Shown piece by piece: positions 1 through 10,338 of a stretch of DNA of 64,000 bases. The notes beneath the pieces are model-generated. The model ran no database searches, was not told where the DNA came from, and saw only the letters and a program-made list of their open reading frames with translations. The position numbers were made by a program, and so were the translations under genes. This stretch comes from Vitrella brassicaformis. Lineage: Eukaryota; Sar; Vitrellaceae. Position 1 is the first letter of the stretch. Each line of letters starts with the position of its first letter. Location: assembly GCA_001179505.1 (NCBI GenBank), contig CDMY01000405.1:323127-387126 (forward strand), in the 5' to 3' direction.

Positions 1-607
1 TGATCAAGTAAGACCACACATCCTGGTGCCATTCCCAACACACACACACACCAGACGCCAAAGCGGCCTGTGCGGCCCGAGCCCCTCCTCCCCCTGTCTG
101 TGTGTGCGGACAAAGTCTGACCTTCTTTTCAACAGTGTTCTTCAAGAACCTCCACGTGTCGAGTATCCCCGGGAACGTCGCCCTGACGTACTCTTCCATG
201 TCGATGTCGTCATAGACGACAAACCTCCACCCGGGGTTCATCCTGGTGCATTTCTCAAAATTCCTCTGCTCCCACCTCGCCATATTCTGCTTGTCGCGCG
301 TCGTCATGAACACCTGCCGGGGAATCGCCGGCACTGACGGGGACGACTCGACCGATGATCTCACGGCCGGTCCGTCGGCTGCAGCTGCAGTGGCGGGGTC
401 AGTGTTTGCACAGGCTGGGCAATGGCAGTCTTGTTCCTGCGATATGAGTTGATGGCCGGAGCCGCGGAGAAGATGGGCCCGCCCGGCTGACAGGTGGTCG
501 GTGGCGGAGGCGGCGTCGGTCCTGCTGATGCTGATGCCGCTGCTGCTGACAGCAGCAGCTGTGGCCGCAGATGCGATGGATGCCCTTGCGAAGTTGGTGA
601 GCAGCAT
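1..607 (-). CDS. GT32-type glycosyltransferase (Gly_transf_sug/OCH1-like), 3' part cut off by window
   Basis: Two exons are visible on the minus strand. The larger (about 607 to 122) encodes a low-complexity Ala/Ser stretch, a CxCxxC-like patch, then the start of a sugar-transferase domain: IPRQVFMTTRDKQNM, followed by NPGWRFVVYDDIDMEEYV and a Pro-Gly-Ile-Leu-Asp-Thr-Trp segment. After a short intron with donor GTCAGA (from 121) and acceptor CAG (23-25), the second exon (22-1) reads DVWSYLI, which fits the K-x-D-x-x-RYL element just before the DXD motif of GT32 enzymes. The DXD itself is beyond the window. I chose the ATG at 607; the frame stays open further upstream. A hydrophobic MMKARKAAVIYLIILLCITAVI-type anchor sits just upstream (about 699-637) but in another frame, so the true 5' exon may be spliced. 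Family knowledge: Golgi type II enzymes adding hexoses to glycans. Donor and acceptor sugars cannot be told. Confidence 0.6.
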   Translation of the reverse strand, partial: MLLTNFARASIASAATAAAVSSSGISISRTDAASATDHLSAGRAHLLRGSGHQLISQEQDCHCPACANTDPATAAAADGPAVRSSVESSPSVPAIPRQVFMTTRDKQNMARWEQRNFEKCTRMNPGWRFVVYDDIDMEEYVRATFPGILDTWRFLKNTVEKKVRLCPHTQTGGGGARAAQAALASGVCVCWEWHQDVWSYLI

Positions 608-872
608 CGATCTGAGCCTCTGGTCGCCGACAATCAGATGACGGCCGTAATGCACAGCAGTATGATCAGGTAGATGACCGCCGCCTTCCTCGCCTTCATC
701 ATGCGCCTCCCCGTTCACAGCGGCGTCACCAGCCCAAGCAACCCCGCCGCCCCATCTCAGGACAGCATCACAACAGCGAAGAGCCAAGGCAGCGGCAGAA
801 ATAAAATAATCGACCAGAGGCGGTTGTCGTGGCGGTTGCGCGGATCCGGGCCAAAGATCTGGGCCGGCCAGT
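608..872. promoter_or_regulatory. Shared 5' spacer between divergent GT32 and TMEM231 genes
   Basis: The spacer separates two start codons facing away from each other. It holds an A/T-rich patch (about 800-812, AGAAATAAAATAATCG) in otherwise GC-rich sequence. It may also contain the first exon of the minus-strand gene. No recognised promoter motif was identified. Confidence 0.35.
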
Positions 873-1934
873 GTGGGAGATCTCCCAATGGCGATTGCGC
901 ACTCCACGCCCAGCAGAGTGGCGTACGTCACGCCCATTGCGTCGCTCGGATGCCTTCTCTCCGTTGCGCTCACCATCGGCGTCATCATCGTGCCCTTCCT
1001 CATCGCCTTCTCGTCCTACTCATTCTGGCTGCACGAGGGATCCTACACCGAGCAGCCGGAGGTCGCCTACTCATCGGACGCCCTCGCACTCATCGAGGGC
1101 AGAAAGAACGGCCTACCGTCGACGGTCTTCTGGAGCACCGTGCAGCAACTCAACCAGCTGGCGGGGACGTCCGTCGTCACCCCCGATGTGCGCGTGAGGG
1201 CGGCAGACTTCAACCTTGACGGCAAGACGGACCGGCTGACGGTGGAGATGACCTTCCCTCTGAGCACCCAGGGCATGGAGGAGGTGGACTCAGTCATGCT
1301 GATGCTGGGCGTGACCTACCGCCTCAACGACCGGGTCCGGATGGACATGCAGGGGCTGGCGGTGCTGGCCGCGTCCACCGCACAGGGCAGGGCCTCGCTG
1401 AGCGCTAAAGGGGCCATCCGTCTGGTGCAGCGCAACCCCCTCCCCGTCGGCTCCAAGCCTCGCCGGGTCTATGACTCCTCCCCTCTGTCCATCAGCGCCA
1501 TCTCGCCCTCCAGCAGCCAGGATGCCTACGCCGCCCCCACCCACGCCCTCCCATTTGTCGTCCGTCGGCTGCTCGACAGCTACACCAACCGCAATGAGAG
1601 CATTAGCTTCGACCTCAACAGCCCCCCATTCTGGTCGAACGAGCCGGCCACAACCAACGGAGCGGCGCCGATGGTGCGGCGCATGGACGGCCAGGCATCC
1701 GGCGGCAGCGTGTATCAGGGGTTCCAGACGAGTGGGTCGAAGAGCTTCCGTGCGACGGTGGTGATGGAGGTCCCCGAGCAGCCGGTGCGGTACCGCCCGG
1801 ATGCGCTGGAGCTGCTCAAGTTCGCGTGGATACAGTGCCTGGCCTTCCTGGTGCCGCTGTGGTATATTGTGGGTAAGATCAAGGACGTGTTGTTTGGCAA
1901 GATCCTGCCTAGCCGCGCTGTGGTGATGCAGTGA
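873..1934 (+). CDS. TMEM231: TMEM231 homolog, ciliary transition-zone membrane protein
   Basis: Single exon, 353 residues, close to the usual length of about 310-320 for the family. The protein has an N-terminal membrane segment (about residues 22-45, LLSVALTIGVIIVPFLIAF), then the family signature FWLHEGSYTEQPEV, the hallmark DFNLDGKTDRL (about residue 115), a long luminal beta-rich region, and a C-terminal membrane segment beginning LLKFAWIQCLAFLVPLWYI. The order and wording of these blocks match TMEM231, a partner of the MKS/B9 module that forms the diffusion barrier at the base of cilia. A second in-frame ATG at 888 is an alternative start. The gene is head to head with the GT32 gene and converges on the MYND gene. 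Its presence implies that the organism builds a cilium or flagellum at some stage. Confidence 0.9.
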   Translation: MGDLPMAIAHSTPSRVAYVTPIASLGCLLSVALTIGVIIVPFLIAFSSYSFWLHEGSYTEQPEVAYSSDALALIEGRKNGLPSTVFWSTVQQLNQLAGTSVVTPDVRVRAADFNLDGKTDRLTVEMTFPLSTQGMEEVDSVMLMLGVTYRLNDRVRMDMQGLAVLAASTAQGRASLSAKGAIRLVQRNPLPVGSKPRRVYDSSPLSISAISPSSSQDAYAAPTHALPFVVRRLLDSYTNRNESISFDLNSPPFWSNEPATTNGAAPMVRRMDGQASGGSVYQGFQTSGSKSFRATVVMEVPEQPVRYRPDALELLKFAWIQCLAFLVPLWYIVGKIKDVLFGKILPSRAVVMQ

Positions 1935-2180
1935 GGGGGAGGGCTGCATGGGGGGAGGATGTGTGTGAAGAAAGCGTGTTTCATGTTCATGTGGTGTACA
2001 GGGCTTAACGCAAATACATACCTGGATCGATGGATGGATACCTCCCCCCATCCCACTTCATGTGCACAGACAAATAAATAGTCGACTCGTGTACTGACTG
2101 TGCGTGCGAGTGTGTGAGTGTAGTGTGGTCAAACCCCGACTGACTCGTCCATCCATCGATTCGTTCAGTGCGATCTAATA

Positions 2181-4866
2181 TCAGTCATCTGTCTTCCTTC
2201 TGGCCACGATGAACTTCTTCCGCTGCCTTGCCGGCAAACCCTCACTGACCATGACCCTCCTTGTAGCAATCCCACCCTCACTGACCCCACAATTCACACG
2301 CCCCTCACGCACACACGGGGGCGTCACACGCGTACCCGGACGACTGATCCGCACACGCGGCAGCGTCATTGCCTCTGCCCTGGCCGTCGATGTGCCTTTG
2401 CCCTTGGCTCGTCTCGCTGCTACCTTGTCGCCCCCCCGTGTGACCATTTTTGCCGAGTCTTCTGCCGGCGGGGAAAGGCGCGCCGGTGAGTGCTCTGGGG
2501 GACTTGGCAGAGCTGTTAGCCGGAAAAATTCGTCTGTTTGATGCGTCCACCCAGAGAGGTCGCTGGGGAGCCCTTCTTGCTCTGGGGATGAGGGAGCCGC
2601 GCCTCTCCGAGGGCTGGATAACCGTCTCTTCCCGCCGCCATTTCTGTCTTCCGCCCACGCCCCTTGAGCAATGTCTGCCTTCGTCTCTTTCACTTCATGA
2701 ACTGGCGCAGAGAGGGATGTGCTGTCTCCGTGTTTTGTCGGCTGTGCGGTCGCGGGTTTGGGCTTCGCCGTTTGTCTTGCGTCCTCCGGTTTCCGTCTTG
2801 GTGTTGTTGCCGAGAGGGACATGTGCCTGTGGGCTGGCGTGGCGATTTGTGACGGTCGGGAGGAGCGGGACACGGCGGACTGCAAGGCACCGAGGCACTC
2901 AAACCGATGCCAATACTGAGCGTACGACCACTGCACACACAGACACACACATGGAGAAGAACACAGATGGAGGCTGTCGCTGGGTTACTTCGCATTGTTT
3001 CGAGCAGAAGCGAGGCCTCGCGCAGCTGTGGCATGGCCGCAGTGTGGATGAGGGCGGCAGGTCCGCTTCATGGGCAAGACACATCGGGTTGGCACACGCG
3101 TCCTCCGGGCATGGCAGATAAGGCACGGCACCTGCCACACACACACACACAGACACACACAGTCCATGCATCCATCCATTCATCCGTCCATCCATCAATG
3201 CCACCCCCGACTTTCCTCACTCACCGACCGAATTGCTGCAGTGTCATGAGCAGCTGGGTGGCGGTCTCCTTCTCCTGTGTATGTCCGTATGGCCGTGCGT
3301 CCCCGCCAGCGAACCAGTCCTCACCCAGCCACCGACGCGCACTCACCTCTGATTTCAAACCCTGAAGGAGAGGAGAGGAGTGGACGGAGCCGAGACACAA
3401 CGCATAACACAACACATTCAATGGATGTGTGGATGCGAGCAGGCAGGGAGGGAGGGAGGGAGGGGAAGAAATGGCTGTGTGTCATCACCTGTGTGTACAG
3501 GTCAACGGCTGTTCTGGTGGTGGACTCATCTCGAAAACACAAAGCCCGCAAATCTGTCACATCTGAGCAGCGAGACACACACACACACACACACCCCGAC
3601 CGATGCAATCAGTATTCTGTGTCCTTGCGTGGAGGGTGTTGGTCGTTTGGCTGTTTGTTTGGGGGGCTCAACATCTGTCACAAGGGCCAGGTTGACTTCA
3701 CAGAGCAGGTAGTAGCAAGACGACAGAAATTTAGACCCACTAGACTCCTGCATGCAGCCAGACACACACAGGAGAGGAACCCGTGTCTCCCACCCCATAT
3801 ATATCTCCCTGTCGATTACATTACCTCCTGCAGACGGAACTCATCGAGGCTTCTCTTGGCCTGGCACATGAAGGCATACGCCTTCTGCGGACTCTCAGCG
3901 CCGCTCCGCACACAACGGTTGTACAGCGCGACACCGAGAAAGAACCTGGCCTCGGACCGCTTGATCCGCATCGCCTCCTCCTGCTCCCGCTGCGCCCTTT
4001 GCCTGTCCGTCCCCATGCACAGATATCCCAAACGACGCGCTCTCTTCTTGGTCATCGGAGCGAAAGGCTTGGTGTCTCCCCGATGGCTGTCTGACGGTGG
4101 CACATACTCGGCTGCCTGCCTGAATGCGTCCGCGGCCTCCCGGTCTCGCCCCATGTGTAGCAGCAGGCGGCCGGTCATGACGCCCAGAAGAGGCACCAGG
4201 TCACGCCGCAGATGCATGCACAGCCGCAGGTGGGAGACGGCTCTCGCCTCCATCTCCGACACACGCAAGACCATGCCGCCCTCATCTCCTTCTTCGTCAA
4301 CATCAACAGTCTCCTGGGCGATCCCTATCGCCCCCTCCGCCTCCACTTGTGCGCCGTCCATGCAGGCGGCGTAGTACAGCACAGAGGCCATAAAGATAGC
4401 CGTGAAGGTGACGTTGTACTGGTCAAGATAGTCCTCGAGCACGCCCCACAGCTGCTCCCGAACCGGCGCACTCAGCCACAGCACGTCCACATCCACCAAA
4501 GCAGCCTCCACATAGATGTCAATGGCGTCGAGGCGCTCCTCAAGGTCGCGCCGCATTGAAAGGAAGAGCGCCAGTTTGGCCAGCGCCTTTGCCCTGGCGT
4601 GCCGTTTGGCAGCGGGGGAGTGCTGCCAAGACGGGCCCTGTTGGCTGTAAGGGTCGCTGTCCGCCAACATGAGGGTGGACTGGCCGGTCGCGAAGGAGAA
4701 CAGGGAGCAGCTGTGACCCTCCACACCTGCACGAGAAAGGGAGAAGGGTGGATGCTGGCACGTGTGACTCGCATGGCGTCCATCCAGTGTTTTCTGGCTT
4801 ACCTGGCAAAGTGTCGGCACGAGGGGCTTTCCCTCCACCGACTTCGTTGCTACGCTGACTCGGCAT
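2181..4866 (-). CDS. Helical-repeat protein with C-terminal MYND zinc finger
   Basis: Probable exons: 4866-4803, 4726-3825, about 3747-3702, 3562-3489, 3361-3229, 3131-2989 and 2930-2181; these keep one reading frame, and exon 3 has the least certain border. The 5' half is alpha-helical and TPR/ARM-like, with repeated Ala/Leu helix pairs (for example ARFFLGVALYNRCVRSGAES). The next part carries the zinc finger. CHSCARPRFCSKQCE is followed after a splice by WSYAQYWHRFEC, which reconstitutes the CxxC...CxxxC...HxxxC ligand order of MYND domains, with earlier cysteines at CPEDACANPMC. The last exon is a disordered Ser/Pro/Lys/Arg-rich tail of about 240 residues with basic runs at the C-terminus. 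MYND fingers bind proline-rich partners. No SET core is seen, so it is not an obvious SMYD methyltransferase. Function unknown; transcriptional or cytoplasmic adaptor roles are both possible. Confidence 0.7.
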
Positions 4867-5106
4867 TGGTTTTGTCCACGAAGGAAGGCTCCGAGTCGGC
4901 AGTGAATCAGACAAGTGGGCTGGGGGCGCGCCCCCGCGACAGAACGTCCGCGGGGAAGCCGGGACGGTAACGTGATGATGCACGGCAATGAGATGAGACA
5001 CCCAACATGCCGGGCAGGTACGTCAGAGCTGCGAGAGGGCGAAGGAGAGCAGGAACGCGACAGAAGGCGAGGATGCTGCCTTGACAAGTCCCTACATCCG
5101 TAGATC

Positions 5107-5178
5107 GGCCTTGTGGTCTAGGGGTATGATTTTCGCTTAGGGTGCGAAAGGTCCCGCGTTCGAATCGCGGCAAGGCCC
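5107..5178 (+). tRNA. tRNA-Pro (anticodon AGG)
   Basis: A full cloverleaf can be folded. The acceptor stem GGCCTTG pairs with CAAGGCC, the anticodon stem-loop is TTCGC-TTAGGGT-GCGAA with anticodon AGG, and the T arm is CGCGTTCGAATCGCG. The A-box-like TGGTCTAGGGGTA and B-box GTTCGAATCGC are both intact. There is no intron and no encoded CCA. A T4 run directly after the gene (5179-5182) fits RNA polymerase III termination. It sits in the spacer between the divergent MYND and transporter genes. Confidence 0.96.
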
Positions 5179-5182
5179 TTTT
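5179..5182 (+). terminator. Pol III terminator of tRNA-Pro
   Basis: TTTT lies immediately downstream of the tRNA discriminator base. This is the usual minimal RNA polymerase III stop signal. Confidence 0.7.
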
Positions 5183-5362
5183 GCGCCACTTGCAAGATCG
5201 GTGTGCCACAGGGTGTCGCTGCATCTCCTCTAGCGTTGTTTTAGTCGCGCGCAGAACAAGGTCATCTCTCCAGCCGCCGCAAGATCTTTTGGCTCGTCGA
5301 GAAAATCCGCCTCTTCTCGTCCGTCGAGAGAATCCTGTGGCGTCCACCCACGACAAACAACA

Positions 5363-7900
5363 ATGGCGCGTCCCGTAGTGGGGCGCAGTGCACCGGTCTG
5401 CCCGGGTTCGGAGGATTCGCAGGAGGCGGCGGACGTGGAGCAGCCTTCCGTGACGGTGTCGTTCCCCACGGATCAGCCGCAGGAGGCCCTCCTGCTGCAC
5501 CACCCTCCGAGCGAGAAGTGGCTTCGCTACTCGGTGTACCTGAGCGGCATCGTGTGCTTCCAGACGTGTATGGCCAACCTGCTGGTGACGGCGGCGCCCT
5601 ACATGGTGAAAGAGTTCGTCAAGAACGAGAACACCAGCATCGGATACTACGCGGGGTTCCTCCTGTCGGCCTTCTTCTGCGGCCGTGCCGTCACCACCAC
5701 CTACCCCTGGGGCTGGGTGGCCGACACCTCGGGCAGGAAAGTCTGCCTCTTCATCGCGGTTGTTACCACTGGTCAGGCAGTGAGCCACGGGATGGAGTGG
5801 AGGGAGCATCATGAGCATGGTGGACTCGTTCATTCTGTCTGGCTGCCTTGTCTGCCTGGCTGTGTGTGTGTGTGTGTGTGTGTGTCAGGTGTGTTGACGG
5901 GTCTTGTGGGGTTGACTCGCAACTTTTGGATGGTGGTGTTCCTCCGCTTTCTGGCCGGCTGCTTCTCGCCCACTCTGTCTGTGGCTCGGGCGCTGGCCGC
6001 CGATATAGTCCCCAAACACAAACACTCGTCAACCATGGCACACATATCCGCAGGTACGAGAGAGCGAGCAGATGAGATGAGAAGGAAACTGGCACAGAGA
6101 AATGGACTGTGTGTGCCTGCCTGCCTATCAGGTCGCACAATGGGTTTCCTGATAGGCCCGACAATGGGTGGCTGGCTCGCGTATCCATGCGAGCCGGGCA
6201 AGTGGGGGTCAGAGTTTCTCAAGACCAGCTTCCCGGTCGCCTGCTCGACCGGTCTCCCCTTCGCCCCCGCCTGCATCACGTGCGCCTTGCTGCAAGTGGT
6301 ATGTCTGGTGCTGCTCGCCTACGTCCCTGAGAGCCCCGCGATTGTGGAGAAGCTCCATCGGAAACGCGACGACCGCCACCGACAGCGGGAGGAGAGGCGG
6401 CGGCAGCTGGAGCGGCAGAAGGAGGACAACGCTGCTGTCCAGAACAGCTCGCTCAAGAGCCCCCTCCTCCCCCTCCCCCTCCCCACGCACAACGCATCAA
6501 CGCAGCCGGGGTCCGACCCACGCGCCGACGATGCCACCGTGAATGGGGGAGGGAGCTACCAGAGTGGTGGGCAGGGGCACGTACCCAGCCCCCCTCAGGA
6601 TGCTGGGAATATCAACAACAATAACAACGAGCTGGACGAGACGCCTGTCGAGAAAGTGGTACACGCGCGAGAGCTGCGTCGGTGGGATGAGATGAGCCGA
6701 GGGTTGCCGCGGTGGTGGCGGTCGCTGAATCCGCGACGGTGGTGGCGAAGGCGGACCAGAGCGACGCCTTTAAAGATGACCCCAGGGCTGGTCGTCACCG
6801 TAAGCCCACTCTCGCTCACCGCACCAGCACATCGCAGTGGTGTGTTGTGTGTTGCCTGGCTGCCTGTGAATGTTGCAGGTGATGATCGCCTTCTTCATCA
6901 GTTTTGCGCGCATCGCAACGGACCAGACGTCGGCCCTGTTTTGCGTTCAGCCGCTGGACTTCAGGGTCGCCACCGTGGGCACCGTATTCTTCGTCTCAGG
7001 ACTCATCAACTTCCCACTACAGGCACGCCATCCCCTCCCACACACATCGACACAGCATAACCCTGCTCTCTCTCTGCAGATTTTTTTAGTGCCGTGGTTG
7101 ATAGACACGTTTAAGCCGCGAGTGGCGCGTGTGGTGGGGTTGCTGACGGCGGCTCTCTGCTGCCTGCTGTTCCCGTCGGTGGGTCTGCTCACGGGGTTAG
7201 TGAGCGACTGGGTGCTGGTGTGCATGGTGGCCGCCTACATCGCCGTCAAGGACCTGGCCTATGGCGGACTCGGACACACTTCAAACTTCCTTATTGTCAA
7301 CGACTGCCTCCCCACCATCAGGCACGAAGAGCACATTGGACACAGAGGGAGGGAGGGAGGGAGGGAGACTCTGATCTCTCTCGGCTGTGTGCGTGACTGC
7401 ACAGGGGTCGCGTCAACGGGATGAACATCCAGGCGCAGTCTGTCGCATCGACGTTCTCGCCCGTCATCGCATCAGTCACCTTCTCATGGGGACTGCAGGT
7501 GACCGCCTGACCACCAAATGTATCCTTCTGCTCCATGTAAATGCGTTGTGTTGTGTCTATGTCTGCGTGTCAGGCTGCGCACGGCATTCTATCTGGCGGC
7601 GATTGGCTGACCCGTGTGGTGGGCGAGGCCAGCTACGGCCTGCCCTTCTACATCTGCGGGCTGGTCACCCTCGTCAACTGCGTCCTTGCATGCCTCCCCG
7701 CCTCCCTGCGGCTGGACACCGCCCCGCCCACACCCGCCCCCCCATCCACCACCCCCCTCACACTCTCATCTGTGACGAGCCCCGTTGTGTCGCCGGTGCA
7801 GCCGCACAGGAAGCCGTCGGACCTGTTCGCCACGCCGCCCGTCAAGAGCTGCCCTCTGCTGCAGCCACCGGCCCACCCTAAACAGCCCAGGGGGCGATAG
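5363..7900 (+). CDS. Major facilitator superfamily transporter (ZIFL/Tet-like)
   Basis: Seven exons join in frame to 682 residues: 5363-5771, 5889-6053, 6132-6799, 6879-7022, 7080-7321, 7405-7498 and 7574-7900. The first helix region (LSGIVCFQTCMANLLVTAAP) is followed by the MFS motif A equivalent GWVADTSGRKV between helices 2 and 3, then RFLAGCFSPTLSVARALAAD (helix 4) and GFLIGPTMGGWLAYP (helix 5, antiporter-like motif C). The central cytosolic loop is unusually long (about 170 residues) and highly charged: Arg/Glu coil, Pro/Leu run, poly-Asn. Helices 7-12 follow, with GRVNGMNIQAQS resembling the helix 10-11 region of zinc-induced-facilitator-like and fungal YCR023C-type carriers. Two introns (7023-7079 and 7322-7404) appear to use GC donors. 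Substrate is not predictable; metal chelates, drugs or organic acids are known for relatives. Confidence 0.85.
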
Positions 7901-10338
7901 GGAGTGTACGTAGCTTGTGGGAGGGAGGGTTAGCCGAGCGGGTTTGGCTAGGGTATTAGGTTGACTGGTTGATGAATGGATCGGATGGATGGATGGATGG
8001 GTCATGAGAGGGAGGAATCGACCGACCGTGATGGCATTTTTTTCTGTGTGTATGCGATGCGGGTCCGGGGAGGGAGTGGGGGGTGAGAGGGAGTGTCTCC
8101 GCTTGCTGTGTGGGGTGTCAGTGATCCATTGAGTGCATTTGCGTGCATACCTGTGTGTCGGGTATATGCCCTCCCTCACTCTCCCTCCCCCCCCCTGGTG
8201 AGTGTTTCGTACCAACCGTACGCAAAAGGACGATCAGCCCGTCCCTTTTGACAACTAGCGCTTGCTTGGCGTTCCCCTTCTTGTCTTTCTGTCTAGCTGT
8301 CCAGCTGCCTTTCTGTGTGCTTGTCCCTCTCTCTTTTTCTGCCTTTCCTAGTATTGCGGGTTCTTTACCCCTTCTCTCGGGCGTGCGTGTGTGTGTGTGT
8401 GTGTTGGTGGCTGGTATTTGGATGGACGGATGGTGTGGTTGGTGTGTTTTGTCGTTGCGTGGATGACCGTGTTTTTAGTCCCATGTACGTGTAGATGGAT
8501 GGATGGATGGATGGCTGCATGCTCCCCTGACTGACTGACTGACTGGGCGACGCGCCCAGAAACATTGATCGACCACCACACACACAACCCTCCCCTCTCT
8601 GAGAGAGAGAGGGAGGGACAGAGAGAGAGAGAGAGAGAGGGCACACCGGACGCTGTGGTGGTGTGGTGTGGTGTGGTGTGGTGTTGTTTGTGTGTGGGGA
8701 GGGAGGGTGCCGGCCACTGCTAGAGTTTTTCAGGCACGCCAGCACCCATTCATTCGTTCTCACACACATATATCCACACACACAGTAAGTACACGTACAT
8801 CTATGTCATGATATCAGCTGATGCATTGCAATGAAGGTGTTTAATTGTGCATGTCACCCCTTTTTGGTTTTTGATGTATCCACCTACCTAGCTTGTCTGT
8901 CTGGCTACGTGACCTTGTCTGGCTTCCTGTGTGGGTGTGTTGTAGCAAGCACGGGTGGTTGGGTGTGTGGGAGGGCGGCGAGCGGCTCGTTCTTGTTTTT
9001 CTGAGCGAGCGGTCAACGGCGTCACACCAAGCTGCCCTTCACACAACGAACGGTCCTTGACTTCACCGGATTCATTCTTCCTGGCTGGCTGGCTGTGTGC
9101 TGCAGACGTGCACACACAGCCAGACAGAAGACAGAGAGGCTGCGTATGTATGTATCTTGAAACCCATATGGCTGGGTGCGTGTACGACCTGACGACACAT
9201 GACATGCGCAAGGAGGTAAAGAGAGCAAAGGAGGCGCAGAGAGAGAGAGAGGCACGGAGAGAGTGAGAGTGTTGCTTGCGTATTGCTTGCTTGCCGGACG
9301 GCTTGGCCATTCAGCACGATGGGCGCAGTGAGAGAATGCATGCAGCACCCTGCATTCATTCCCTACCTGTGTGTGTGGTGCGCTGTGGTTGGGTCATGTC
9401 CTTGTCGATCTATCGGTCTGTCTGTCCGTCTGTCCGTCTGTCTGTCTGTCCGTCTGTCTGTCTGTCTGTTGGCTTTGGTTGTTGTGCGCTTCGTCTCGCT
9501 TTCGTCATGGCATGGCGTGCATCGGCATGGGAGGGAGAGAGGGAGGGATAAGTGTTTGCTTGTTTGTTGTGCTGCAATGACTGACTGCCTATCGTCTTGT
9601 CCTCTCGCTAGATCTCTCTCTGGTTTCTCGCCTTCCTCTCTCGCCTGCCTCCCGTCGTCCCTGTCAATCATGGCCTGGCTATGGTGGCTGTGCGTGTTTC
9701 TTGCCTGCCGGAGACTGTCTGTCGACTGACAGTGAGATTTTCACGTACGCGTTGACGGACTCACTTGAGTGCGTAAAGCTGCTTGTCAGTCAGTCGTTCC
9801 GCCTTTCATCGCACACACACGACGTGCGTCTGTTGACTCGCCAACCTTTCCTCCAATTCCAATCCAACACAAACCGAAAACACACATTAGTGTTTGTCTG
9901 TGCGCATTGCATTCGGTTCGAGTGAAGAACGAGATGAGAGGCAGGCAAGGAGAACGAGCCACATCCATCCAGATGTATGTATGGGCTGGCTGCACTGCAC
10001 GCATGCCGCAAGAGAGAACCCTCGACCGGGCGGCACCGCATGGACAAATAAATAAAACACAAAACCCACACCTTAGTTAAACCACATACAAATATATGCA
10101 TAACACACACATCGGGCGGGCACAGCAACACACTCGTCTGTCTGTTTGCGTACACAGATTGATTCTTGTTGACACAGATAGATAGCACATAGCATAGAGC
10201 CAGCCGCACGGCACAAGGAGGTGCCCGCACGTCACGGCAACAGGCCAAAAAAGGAGTCGCTCACAGACAAACCGACCATAGATAGAAGCAAGACACAAGC
10301 AAGACAGGCTGACCGACCGAGGCAGTGAGTCTGCCTGT
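7901..10338. repeat. Gene-free convergent spacer rich in microsatellites
   Basis: This 2.4 kb lies between the 3' ends of the transporter and the CREG-like gene. It contains (GGAT)n near 7984 and 8494, (TG)n near 8389, (GA)n near 8600-8640, (GGTGT)n near 8656-8686 and a 57-nt (CTGT/CCGT)n run at about 9415-9471. Open frames here consist of the repeated dipeptides these repeats encode, and no domain or splice pattern supports a gene. No tRNA-like fold was noticed. Confidence 0.7.

Noticed and set aside
1290-2051. 253-codon minus-strand frame inside the TMEM231 gene
   Set aside because: Antisense of a well-matched family protein; no domain, and His/Arg/Gly-biased composition typical of GC-rich shadow frames.
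2181-4866. Calling the MYND gene a SMYD lysine methyltransferase
   Set aside because: No SET motifs (for example NHSC or GEEL-type) were found; only helical repeats and the zinc finger.
4907-5833. 308-codon open frame on the minus strand across the tRNA and transporter start
   Set aside because: It runs through an intact tRNA and the antisense of a clear MFS exon; its composition (Arg/Gly/His) is that of a shadow frame.
9415-9471. Regular CTGT/CCGT array resembling a repeat-spacer array
   Set aside because: The units are contiguous 4-mers with no unique spacers, so it is a microsatellite and not CRISPR.
8143-9729. Several short frames rich in Ser/Leu/Cys/Val in the gene-free spacer
   Set aside because: They are translations of (TG), (CTGT), (GA) and (TGGA) repeats with no domain and no plausible splice partners.
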